NCBI GenBank assembly: GCA_006503535.1
Contig: QYRS01000011.1
Coordinates: forward strand, 1,984,001 to 2,048,000
Origin: Arthrinium phaeospermum
Lineage: Eukaryota; Ascomycota; Sordariomycetes; Amphisphaeriales; Apiosporaceae
Reading direction: 5' to 3'
DNA length: 64,000 bases
The position numbers were made by a program, and so were the translations under genes. The notes below the pieces were generated by a model. The model searched no databases and was not told the DNA's origin. It saw only the letters and a program-made list of their open reading frames with translations. Positions 53,659 through 63,457 of this stretch are shown here, one piece after another (within the stretch, counting starts at the first letter, position 1; each line of letters begins with the position of its first letter).

Positions 53659-55872
53659 CTACCCAAATACTTCCATCATGAAGTAATACTCAATCCTCGT
53701 CCCCTCCGCCCGGCCCCTCGCCGTCAACTGCCGACAGTGATCCGCCAGAATCTCACCAATAATCGGCGTACCGCAGAAGAACACGCCCACTTTGAGTTCC
53801 TTATCATCATCATCAACACTGTCACCCTGCTCCTGGTCCCCCCGCTCCTTGCGCTTGTTGAGGTAGGCCCGAAACCTCTCCATATCCTCGTAGTGCCTGT
53901 CCAAGATGCCCACAAAGTCCGGCCTTCCGAGCCCCGTCTGGTTGAGGAGCCCCGTCAGCGGCGAGGCCGGGTGCTCGGGCGTCCGGTGCTTCTCGAGCAG
54001 CCAGCGGTAGACGTGGGTCGAGATGTCGGCGCCCCGGCGCTTCTTGGTGACGTGGGTGTGGATGTTGATGTCGAGGTGGCAGTCTTCGTGGCTGTCGCTG
54101 GAAGACGACGAGTGGTGGTGATGCCGCTCTTGCGATCGCGCCACGGCGTTCAGCAGGTCCGAGAACCAGAGCAGGTGGTTCCGGTCCCGCACCATCCAGT
54201 GGAAGTCGACGCGGCGGTAGTCGGGGGCGGCGGCGACCTGGGGCGGGGCGCGCTGGGATGTCGAGGTGGGCTCCGTTGCTGTGGCGTGAGACACCGCGTT
54301 TTCACTGCCGCTCACGTGATGGCCGTCTCGTGGCCCGTCCTGTCCCGACGCCCCGCTACTGTTGTCCTGCCCTTCACTGTCGTTCACGACACTATCCTTG
54401 ACTTCCGATTGCCCATGGTCTCTGTCGTCTTTGGCCTGCAGATCTGCCAGGATGCCAGAAAAGGGAGTGACGCCGATCCCGGCCCCTACGATGATGGTGT
54501 GACTGAAGTCGTAGAAGCGCTGTGCCGGGGCACCGAACGGTCCATTGACGCCGATCTTGATGTCGACCGTCTTGTCCTTTTCTCCCAGCTTTCTCAGCTT
54601 CGAGGTCCAGTTCCCGTCGGTCTTGATGTGCAGCCACAGGTCCTTGCCCACGCAGGTGGAGACGGTGAAGGGGTGCCATTGGAAGAAGCTGATCTCCGGG
54701 ACTTGGAGAAAGACGTACTGGCCAGCCGCATACTGCCACATCCTCGTGTGGGGTATGGTAGCCTTGATCTCGACCGTCTCTTCGTCCAGGACCTGGAGCG
54801 TGGCCTTTATGTGGTGGAAACCCAGGCCGACTCGGATCGTCCGTTCGAAGATGACGAGGAGGGTCGGAAACGCGAGAAAGTAGCCCAGCATCGGCCATTG
54901 AAACAGCCCCAAAGCACCATGAGCCATGAGAAGTCCGATAATGGGGAACATGAGGAGATGGAACAACTGAAACAACTCATAGTTCTTGGTCCTTATCTGG
55001 GGAATGCTGAAAAGAGATAGCAGGTAGAGAAGTCCAAGTGCAGTGATGCCAGTGTATCCCGGCAGCGACCGGACGTACTCGATATAAGGACGCGGAACCA
55101 TGTCCTCGCCGATAAGAACACCGACAGCATCCTGGTTTTCTGGGCGGCTGCCCCAATTGAAGGACCCTGAAAGATGCCCAATGGCGTGCAACGTCGCGAG
55201 CGCGAGAGCTACCATGGAGATGCGGATGTGAAAGGCCTGCGACAGATCCCAATTGATGAAGCGAGACACACGCGTAGAGCGACGCATGAACGTCGCAAAG
55301 TACCGCGACATGCTCAACACCAAGAAAAACAGCGTCGGGTAAAGCGCCCCCGCGCACGTCTTGGCCAGCACCACGCCCCAGCCGAGCGCGGCCTGATACC
55401 GGGGCTCCGTCGCGTACTTGACGCACTGCCAGACCCCAAAGGCGAGCTGCATCGCCACGACGAGGCCGACAAACAGGATCTCGTTGCCGTGCACGGCCCA
55501 GTAGGAGCGCACGCGGCGCCACAGGCTCAGCGACTGCACGTAACGCTGCTCGTCGTCCTGGGCCTGCTCCGCCTGCTTCGGGGACGGGATCCGCCAGGAC
55601 CGGACGCGCTCGGCGAACTGGGCCCGCGGGATCTTCTGCTGGTCGTCGCCGCCGAGGAGGCTGCGCAGGAAGCGGTGGCGGGCCTCGTCGGCGCGGTCGT
55701 CGTGGTGCAGGTGGTGCGGTTGCGGGTTGGGGGCGATTTCGCGGTGCACGAGGTCGAGCCGGTGCTCGACCTCGCTGTAGTCGATCAGCCCATCTTTGTT
55801 CTTGTCTAGCTCGTCTAGAAATCGGTTTATCTCCTCGTCGTCCAGGTACTTGATGTTGTCTTCGTCAGCCAT
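53659..55872 (-). CDS. noxC: NADPH oxidase with EF-hand (NoxC type)
   Basis: Single exon, 737 aa, start ATG 55872 (MADEDNIKY). One EF-hand loop at residues 23-34 (DKNKDGLIDYSE) distinguishes NoxC from NoxA/NoxB. Six membrane helices carry the heme histidines (LHAIGHLSG and LFHLLMFPIIGLLMAHG). The C-terminal dehydrogenase has the FAD motif WHPFTVS, the NADPH-binding glycines GAGIGVTPFSG, and VFFCGTPIIGE near the end. The enzyme moves electrons from cytosolic NADPH across the membrane to O2, making superoxide, with calcium control through the EF-hand. A ~90-residue low-complexity insert (Ser/Asp/His-rich) lies between the NADPH motifs, longer than in NoxA/B. The gene is intronless here, which is uncommon for Nox genes. 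Confidence 0.94.
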   Translation of the reverse strand: MADEDNIKYLDDEEINRFLDELDKNKDGLIDYSEVEHRLDLVHREIAPNPQPHHLHHDDRADEARHRFLRSLLGGDDQQKIPRAQFAERVRSWRIPSPKQAEQAQDDEQRYVQSLSLWRRVRSYWAVHGNEILFVGLVVAMQLAFGVWQCVKYATEPRYQAALGWGVVLAKTCAGALYPTLFFLVLSMSRYFATFMRRSTRVSRFINWDLSQAFHIRISMVALALATLHAIGHLSGSFNWGSRPENQDAVGVLIGEDMVPRPYIEYVRSLPGYTGITALGLLYLLSLFSIPQIRTKNYELFQLFHLLMFPIIGLLMAHGALGLFQWPMLGYFLAFPTLLVIFERTIRVGLGFHHIKATLQVLDEETVEIKATIPHTRMWQYAAGQYVFLQVPEISFFQWHPFTVSTCVGKDLWLHIKTDGNWTSKLRKLGEKDKTVDIKIGVNGPFGAPAQRFYDFSHTIIVGAGIGVTPFSGILADLQAKDDRDHGQSEVKDSVVNDSEGQDNSSGASGQDGPRDGHHVSGSENAVSHATATEPTSTSQRAPPQVAAAPDYRRVDFHWMVRDRNHLLWFSDLLNAVARSQERHHHHSSSSSDSHEDCHLDINIHTHVTKKRRGADISTHVYRWLLEKHRTPEHPASPLTGLLNQTGLGRPDFVGILDRHYEDMERFRAYLNKRKERGDQEQGDSVDDDDKELKVGVFFCGTPIIGEILADHCRQLTARGRAEGTRIEYYFMMEVFG

Positions 55873-56329
55873 GCGGGTCAATTAATGGTTGTCTAGTAGA
55901 TGAGGTAACGGTTGGGTAAATGGGAAGGCTGCAAGTGCGTGCAATGCGACACGCATCATGTTTTTTTGTATTTGTTGGAAACATCGCATGATGTAAAGAT
56001 AAGGAGACGCGACGTGCCTTGAAACGTCCCTTTTTGCCAATTGGCAATTGCGTCACTAGTACAGCTTTTGGTGTTGTGGCCAAGAGAGTCCAAGACAGCC
56101 AAGTCGACGAGCCCGTAAATGTTAGTCCCGCCCAAGCCCTTGGCTCCGGATACCAGCGCCGACCCAAGTACTGTCTCACTCGCAAACAATCCCATGTGTT
56201 TGTAGTCATGAGATGTGATATCCTTCCGGGTTGATTGACGCAAGTCGTTCAATTAGCGGACTCAATTTTAATATGATAGCGGTAATACATCTTACTCAAG
56301 CGGCTGCTCCTCGTTCCTTATCCCCCCTT
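55873..56329. other. Intergenic
   Basis: Upstream of the oxidase gene and downstream of the interrupted C2H2 gene, both minus. No feature recognised. Confidence 0.4.
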
Positions 56330-56350
56330 TCATTTTTTGGCTTTTCTTTC

Positions 56351-56524
56351 TGCTTCTACTTTATCTCGAGCATTTCGCTTTTCCTGAGCCACAGCCTCCG
56401 CTATTACTCTCGCGCGTTCTTCGTCAGCTCTAATTTCTGCTTCTACTTTATCTCGAGCATTTCGCTTTTCCTGAGCCACAGCCTCTGCTATTACTTTTGC
56501 GCGTTCTTCGCCAGTCTTCTTTTT
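56351..56524 (-). repeat. Tandem 87-bp repeat in coiled-coil coding region
   Basis: Two nearly identical 87-bp units encode VIAEAVAQEKRNARDKVEAE-type 29-residue blocks at the C-terminus of the interrupted gene. Third-position differences between the copies and few amino-acid changes suggest recent duplication under coding constraint. Confidence 0.85.
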
Positions 56525-58322
56525 CGCCTCCCATTCCGCTATGATATCTGCCCGAGCGGCCCGTTTTGCTTCTTCCCTTGCCTCGCGGATCTCTCTTTCA
56601 GCACTTCGCAATGCCTGATGTCTCTCCTCCAAACGGTCCCTGTCTTCTGGTGTCATCTCTTCCGTCCCCTCTTGCCAATGAAATTCGTCCTGGTCGGGTA
56701 ACTTCGTTTCGGCTTTTCGTGGCAAGCCCTCCGCTTCTCTTCTTGCCTCTTCCTCCAATTCTCTTATTGTCTCCTCGTATGAATCCACTCCCTCCTTTCG
56801 AAACTCCGTTCTAGCTCTCTCTAAAGCAATGGCTCTTTCCTCTGCCCGTACCTTCTCTTCTAGGGCCATCCTCTCTAAGTCTTCCTTATTCCTTTTCCGA
56901 CCTTCTTCAGCCTCGGCGCGAGACTCCGCTGCGAACTTTTCGTACCATAATATTAGCTTGGAACCGTCAGTATCAGAGACCGACCTGGATCTGCTAGAGC
57001 TCGTGCTTTCGCTCGAGCCTCCGGACAGCAACTTGTCGTAGTCCACATTTGGGAGCGTGAACAAAGCGAGGTCTACCTGATGCCTTCCAACGTGGCTCTG
57101 GTAACTGTGCGCGGAGCGGACCGGCTCCGCGCAGAGTGGACAGGGCTCGAAAAGCCACTGCGGCCTAGGTCGAGATACAGTAGAGCCCGCAATCGCCTTT
57201 TTGCCGTGGGACTTGGACATGTGCGCATCGTAGCTGCCCCGACTTGTGTAAGCCGTGTCACACCCGGCGGGACAGTGCCAAACCCGCCAGTGCTGCTCAC
57301 GCATGTGCTGGATCCAACCATGCCGCCTATCGAACTGTTGGGTTACTTGTGGGCAGTCGTCATGGAGGCATATATAGCATCGAAGGTCTCTTAATATGTG
57401 TCTCCTGCAGCGAGGTCAGCTTTTGGCTAGTGGCTTGGTCAGATTCAATGCCATACTCCCATGCTTTACTTGTGGTTACTGCTATCATGGTATAACAGTA
57501 AGGGCATTCAAAGGGTCCTCGCGCGGACATGGCCGGTAGCGGGGGTAGTCTACCAGCTTCGATTGCAATCGTGGTCATTGTTTGCCCGCTTTCAGACTGG
57601 CAGTCTTCGTCTATGAAACCGGGCTCGTTGGTGGCGCCCTCTCCATCCTTGAGCGCTTGAGGGATGGAAGATGCGACCGTGCTCTGGCCGTCCTCGGCAA
57701 GCGACGTTCCACGTTCTAGTCGGAGGTGGCGGGCCTCCCGGTACTTGAAGTACTGACGCCTGTAGGAATTTGCTTTCCCTAAACGCTCGCATATAGCATC
57801 AGATGCCGCGGGGAATTTCTGTTGGACATGGGCAATATCCATGGCGTGGAAATAAGTGGTGTCTGTCTCTGCTGCCGAGAGTGAGAAACGGTCATGCGGG
57901 TGGGGGTTCCGGATGGTGGCAGAACACTTGAGTAAAGACGTTATGATTCTTGCTAGATTCGATACAAGACCGTCCAACTCATCGATATCCTCGGGAACGA
58001 GAAACTCAGCCTCACAGCTCTGCATATCTGTTGTGACATCGATAGCTTGGCAACTGTCAACACAGCCTGCGTCGCAAACCTTGAAGAGAAGATGGGGGCT
58101 TACCTGCATCGAGAACTCTGGCCATAGTTTGCAGGAAACCCAGGAACCGATTCCGTATCCCCGATGCTTCACGTAGTCTGTACTGAAGAGAACTTCGTCC
58201 AGTTCTTGCCGCCCCACTGTTCTTGATGAACATTTCGAACCTGTCACGCTCATCTTCAATCTTTTCAACGAGTCCCTGAATCTTCCCGCTCAAGTTGGCG
58301 GACCCATCAACGAGGTTATGAA

Positions 58323-58331
58323 ATCGTACGG
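58323..58331 (+). repeat. Target-site duplication, left copy
   Basis: ATCGTACGG, identical to 61315-61323 at the other edge of the hAT element. It lies in the coding sequence of the C2H2 gene. Confidence 0.85.
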
Positions 58332-58353
58332 CAGTGCTGCAAATAAATCAACC
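58332..58353 (+). repeat. Left terminal inverted repeat
   Basis: CAGTGCTGCAAAT followed by AAATCAACC. It pairs with the right end, which is identical for 13 bases and then has a four-base gap. Confidence 0.85.
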
Positions 58354-58590
58354 GATTTTAATTAATATTTAATTAATTAATTAACACCTTTATATTAATT
58401 AATTAATATCAACTTACAGAAATATATAGTTAATTAATTAAACGATTTAAGATATTATTAATTAATTAATATAGTTAATATCGATTAAATTTAAACCGAA
58501 ATATCCTCGATTTTTAATATATTTTATAACTTTTAACTAATAGATCTTATAATATTTTTTAATATTTTAATTAGAATTAGTAGGGGTTAA

Positions 58591-58602
58591 GGAGCCGGCT
58601 CC
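58591..58602. repeat. 12-bp perfect palindrome in the element
   Basis: GGAGCCGGCTCC stands out as a GC-rich island in otherwise AT-rich mutated sequence, ~260 bp inside the left end. It may be a subterminal transposase-binding site that RIP could not change because it contains few CpA. Confidence 0.5.
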
Positions 58603-61296
58603 TAAACCGTAATCTAACGTTAGTAAGTTAGAAGATAATTTTAACGCGAAATGTTATTTTTAATATTATTTTAAGTAGTAAATAATACGTTTAATTTGCG
58701 CGATCCTTAGTAATTTTATTAATCGATTATTTATTTAAATTTATTATCATTATAATACCGTTACGATATTTATTTACCGACTTGTTGATATTATTTAACC
58801 TCCTGTTTAAACCGAAAAGTAATTAATTGTTTTTATTATATAATTCGGTAATTACGTTTTTATCGTTATTAAGAAGAACTTATCGGCTTAAACCTGGAAA
58901 TTTAGCTACTTTTTTTAATTAGGTAATAAAAAATATTAAATTTATTTAATTTACGTAATAAAATAATCATCGTTATTGAATAAATTCGCTGTTAAAGGGT
59001 TATTAAATGCGATGGGTTACTTATATATATATATATTAAAACGTTTATTAATGATTCGATTAAATCAAGGTAAAAGTTAAGCGACGATATTAGGTTTAGC
59101 GAGTGACGATTTCTCGTAACTTTTTTAAATTTAAGCTTTAATAATGACGATAATGTGAAGCTTATATATAAGATATATAATTCCTTTGATAAAGTATATT
59201 TTTAATGCTTTTTAATTAAATGGATTGTTAATAAATTTTTTTTTTTCTAGATCGTTAATTCCCGCCGATTTTATACTGTTTGTTTTTATTTGAACTTTTA
59301 AGTTGAGATATAATAAGCGATATTATCGCGTATTATTATTCGATTACGCGTTATTAATAAGTTTTATTGTTATTATTAATGTATTATTAATATATTAAGT
59401 TATGTTTTTGGTTAAATATATTTCGCGTTTAATAGATGGAAGTTTAATAATAGGTATAATGTGTATAAGTTAACTTGTTTTTTTCGTAATGTTTTTATTA
59501 ATTAACCCCGAAAGATAATATTTGGTATGTCGGAAATTAAAGGCAGTTATGATAGAGTAATAATTAATACCGTGATAGTAAAGTTTATCGATTAATATAG
59601 TATTGATAAAAAAAAAGTAGGGTATTTTATTTTTGATAACGTTATTAATATGGATATTGTGATGGATTTTATCGGTAACGTTTATAGGTTTAATGGACGT
59701 TGTCGGCGAGGTTGTTGCTTCGGCTATATTTTAAACTTAGCAGTTAAGGTTTTATTAAACCCCCTTTAGTTAATAAGTAAGGGTATTCGCGGATTAGACG
59801 ATTACGATGACGATATTTTAATAGAAAAGGATTATAAGAATTAGCGTTTTTAAAAGTTAATTGGTAAGCTATGGATTATTGTTATTGCGGTTAATTAAAG
59901 TAATCGTATTAACGATTTATTTAGGTTAATTTAAAAGGTAAATTATATCAATTTTAACCGATTAAAGAAGCTTTTTCAGTTTATAAAGGATAATTAAATA
60001 CGTTGATTAAGTACTTATTATATGATTAAACAAGCCTTTTAATTACGTTAATATATCGAAATAATACGTATTAAATACCTTTATAAATAGACCGATTAAT
60101 ATATATTTTTAAAACCGGCACTTTTTTAATTTATGTAGTAAATAATATGCCTATTTTTTTTTAATCGGCTAATTATTTAATTGATGCTAATTAGTTTATT
60201 TTTTTTAGAATCGCGATGATTTTAAAGGATTTTGAGGATTATTTAATTTAATTAAAAAGTGATAGTTAGATACGGCGATGATTAGGTGGTTTTAAAAGGT
60301 TTTACGGCAATATATATTATTATTTATTAGGTTTTAAATTTATATTTTAGAAATTAAAATATTATAAGGTGGATTTTAATAATTATTTTAAACCGAGGTA
60401 GTACGGTATCGATATTAACGCTGTTTAGGAGAAAGTTAATAATTATTATAATAATTTTTATTTAATACCGATATATTACGTCGCTCATATATTCCATCCA
60501 GCCTATTACTAAAAATCCCTAAAATACTTTTGGTTAATTAATGATGATTGGGTTTACAATGTTAAAAGGTTAATTAAAAGTATATAAGAGGCGGAGTATA
60601 AGGATCTAAATAAATTAGTCTTTAAGCTAATAACGTTAATAATTCCTTTATTAAACCTATTTATAAATAGCTTTATTTCTTTCCTTTAATAACAACGTAA
60701 CCGAGTAATCGACCGATTTTACAATACCGAGTACACAACCGAATATACCCAATAATACCGCTGCGACGCTAAACTTAGAGATATTAACGTTATTAACCCG
60801 ATTATATACTGGTATAACCATTGTAAATTATACCCTAAACTATCGCGAATGGCTTTTAATTTCCTTACGATTTAATCGATATTTATTAAATACGAAAAGT
60901 TATTTTCTTTAACCGGCCGGTTATTAAATGACTTTCACGTCAATTTAAATATTAAAATCGTGGATATATCGATAACGTTAAGGTTTTAATATAGAGTTGG
61001 TATTATTAATAATATTAACCCGATATTCTTTTTAATATTAAAAGAGTTAGATCGATAAATATTAAGGAACCTTACGATCGATGAGGTTAAATGGAGGGTT
61101 ATTAGTTAATTACGAGCCGTCGATAGTAATTAATAGTATATATAAGTGGCTAAAATATTAAAAAAATATTACAAAATATTAATTAATTAATTATTAATTA
61201 ATCAGAGCCGTTTTAATTAACTATTTTATTAATTAACTAGAGTTAAATCGTGCAGGGGTAGTATTAATTAACTAGCGGTACGCTGGTTGGTTGGTT

Positions 61297-61314
61297 GGTT
61301 GATTTGCAGCACTG
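61297..61314 (-). repeat. Right terminal inverted repeat
   Basis: Minus strand reads CAGTGCTGCAAATCAACC from 61314. Inside it lies a GGTT tetranucleotide run (61285-61300). Confidence 0.85.
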
Positions 61315-61323
61315 ATCGTACGG
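61315..61323 (+). repeat. Target-site duplication, right copy
   Basis: ATCGTACGG directly after the terminal CAGCACTG of the element. Confidence 0.85.
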
Positions 61324-61378
61324 TGCAAGCTGTGGCTTGGGCCGAAATGCCTTCGGCAGAGGCCTCGTCAGTCGCCAT

Positions 61379-61735
61379 TTTCTTGATCTGCTGCTTGCAA
61401 AATAAAAAACAAAACAGGAAAGATGCAAAACCCAGAACGCATCAACACTATGTATATTTTACGTTGATCATCTGTCTTCCAAGACTTTCTGACTGGATAT
61501 TGCCGTTGTCAGTCACGTGTGTTTGTACCCCTCATTTGGTGCCTCAGTTCTCAGGTTGATCGTATGATACTTGATCATCGACCGTCAGCAGGTCTCGATT
61601 GGGCGGTCGCTGTCAATCTCTCTTCCCCGCCCGAAATTCCATGGATAACAGTGAACTCATCGTTTCGGTGTCTAATTAACGTCAAATCCCAGATGGTTAG
61701 TCCTGAGTCTATGTCAAGAAAGCTCACTAGTACTC
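61379..61735. promoter_or_regulatory. Divergent promoter region
   Basis: 357 bp between the start of the disrupted C2H2 gene (minus) and the DUF7580-type gene (plus). No TATA box recognised. It is normal in base composition, so RIP has not spread past the element's right edge. Confidence 0.5.
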
Positions 61736-63457
61736 ATGGCTACCGGATTCGAAATTGCCGGGGTAGTCTTAGGGGCCATTCCGATGATCATAGAAGGAAT
61801 CAAGCTCTACAGAGAAGTCGCAGGAAAGAGTACCCGGAGAGGCTTCCTTATGAGGCTCGAGACGCTGACTGTTGAGCTCGATGCTGAACATATGATTCTC
61901 AAGAATACCCGCGACATCATTCTCTACGATATCAAGGCAAGCACTTCAGTCGCATTCACCGGAGGATCGGGTTTGGGCCTGGAGAATTGGAAAGAAGGCG
62001 GCAATCTGCACCAAAGAGTAGAGGAACGATTAGGGTCATCAGCCAACAGCTTCAGACAGACGGCACAGCAGATGGAAACAGTGATCACCGAACTGATGGC
62101 GAAGCTCGGTATGGATAAAACCGGCAAGGCATGTCCCATATCTTGTTCCATCCCTTGTCTATATCCTGCTCACTAACCTGTGTAGGTCGATACCTCCTAT
62201 TTCATGCGCCTTAAACTGGCCTGGAGCGATTCTGGTTATGATAGTTTGATTGCCCGCCTGGGCAGATCAAACCAGCGGCTGCGCGATCTCACACAGCAAA
62301 CCGCGGAGTTGGCGCCAAAGACCCGGAGTAAAGCCCGGGGAAGTCTGATTAGCTTGGCCCGGGGGCTATTGGACAGTGTCTACAATGCTCTCAACGGATC
62401 GTTCTCCTGTGCCTGTACAGAGCCCCACGGCGTGAATCTTCAATTGGAAAACTACCCAACCAGTGTTCTCAAGCATGGAGATGAAGGGAAAGCAGCCGAA
62501 GGGATCCTCGTACATGCTGTCCTGTCGTTTGGCACCCCCTTGCACCATGGCAAATACGCATCCTGGCAATGGAAAGAGATCGAAATCCAGAAGAGTGCGT
62601 TGAAGTCTCAGAAAACCCAGGACTCAGCGTCAATCCAACTAAGCAAGCCACGACGCCTACGAATGAAAGAGAAGATTGAGAAGCCCTCGACAGAGTCCCT
62701 GCTTGGAACGGGAGCTGCAGAGGTTGTAATAGGTAATACCGAACTCCTGCTGAACCTATGCGAAAGGCTCGGGAGCCAAAACATCCAACCACGGGACTCT
62801 TATGGATATTTGCTGGATCGTGTCCCGCCAGCTGGATGTCGGTTTCAGGTCTCGTCAATGCATCAATGCCCGGACAATGACTGGACTCTGGTCAGCCTGA
62901 AGGACATTTTGCTGGGCCGTGGCGAGCAGATCCCCAGTCTCAGATTCAAGCACAAGGCCAGGCTAGCACCCATCCTTGCAAGAAGTCTACTCCAACTTTC
63001 ATCGTCATCTTGGCTGCCCGGGTGTCTCACCAGTGAGCACATTGTCTTCATCCAGCGACCCTCCTCGGCGGCTACCTTCTACGACTGCGTTTACGTTTCC
63101 AAGACTCTTCCTGACAAGCGGTGCTCATACAAAGCAAAACACGAACGAAAGCTCGACTTACCCTTCGATTACACCGAGGATGAGGAAAGGCTCTTCTCTC
63201 TGGGAGTACTACTGATGGAACTGGTGCTTGGTGCGACGTGGGAGTCCATTCGTAACTCAGCGACTTCAAGCTCCGATGTTGACGTGGCGGAGGAATGTTT
63301 GCCTCGAATCCAGGCCCAAGGTGACCACTACTACCGTGCCATCAAATCATGTATTAAGTTTGAGTTTCTTGAGCCTGAATCAGACTTGCGCAAGGCACCG
63401 TTTCGACAAGAGGTATACGACAAGGTGGTGGGGCTTTTGGAGGAGAATCTGAGTTGA
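61736..63457 (+). CDS. DUF7580-type protein with a GC-AG intron
   Basis: Exons 61736-62128 and 62186-63457 (554 aa). The 57-nt intron begins GCATGT after AAG and ends TGTGTAG with a CTAAC branch site; unspliced, it meets a TAA. The N-terminus MATGFEIAGVVLGAIPMIIEGIKLY is a typical helical start shared by fungal proteins near cell-death and incompatibility loci. A C-terminal half with LPFDYTEDEERLFSLGVLLMELVLG resembles the end of a kinase-like fold, and DUF7580 proteins carry this. There is no recognisable catalytic loop, so kinase activity is not claimed. It is divergently transcribed from the interrupted C2H2 gene across 357 bp. Function unknown, possibly in fungal self/non-self responses (inference). 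Confidence 0.82.

Larger units (their letters stand above)
58332..61314 (+). mobile_element. RIP-mutated hAT transposon (2,983 bp)
   Basis: Ends are inverted repeats starting CAGTGCTGCAAAT, the usual hAT form, followed by CAACC after a 4-bp offset. A 9-bp direct repeat ATCGTACGG flanks it (58323-58331 and 61315-61323); hAT elements normally make 8 bp, and the ninth base may be chance. On the plus strand, one frame carries stop-riddled transposase remains: YVAHIFHPAYY then K-S-L-K-Y-F-W near 60477-60530, and at ~60795-60935 NPIIYWYNHCKLYPKLSRMA with SIFIKYEKLFSLTGRLL, the hAT C-terminal dimerisation block. Stops fall where Trp or Gln is expected. The region is extremely AT-rich and poor in CpA/TpG while CpG persists, the hallmark of RIP, so more than one genomic copy must have existed. 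It cannot encode active transposase. Confidence 0.9.
56330..61378 (-). pseudogene. C2H2/coiled-coil gene disrupted by a hAT transposon
   Basis: ATG at 61378 begins MATDEASAEGISAQATACT, and then the element at 58332-61314 intervenes. Past it the frame continues as VRFHNLVDGSANLSGKIQGL and on through exons 58331-58104, 58027-57457 and 57404-56330. Removing the element and one 9-bp target copy restores one frame, so the insertion is in coding sequence. Downstream parts are intact: a fungal N-terminal helical domain (LQYRLREASGIRNRFLGFL, DELDGLVSNLARII), zinc-finger-like CPYCYTMIAVTTSKAWERH and CYICLHDDCPQ, CPAGCDTAYTSRGSYDAHM, CPLCAEPVRSAHSYQSHVGRH, then a 200-residue Glu/Arg/Ala coiled coil with a duplicated 29-residue unit. 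A splice from GTACGA to the TTTGCAG at the element edge would shift the frame by seven bases and hit a stop, so rescue by splicing looks unlikely. Confidence 0.9.

Noticed and set aside
53452..55020. 522-codon plus-strand frame opposite the NADPH oxidase
   Set aside because: It is the shadow of the highly GC-rich oxidase gene on the other strand; composition is unnatural and no family likeness exists.
58332..61314. Classification as a Mutator-like element because of the 9-bp duplication
   Set aside because: The terminal CAGTGCTGCAAAT and the transposase remains are hAT type, and the ninth matching base can be coincidental.
58340..61321. Idea that the whole hAT element is spliced out as an intron
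   Set aside because: A plausible GTACGA donor and TTTGCAG acceptor exist, but their use leaves seven extra bases, shifting the frame into a stop within a few codons.
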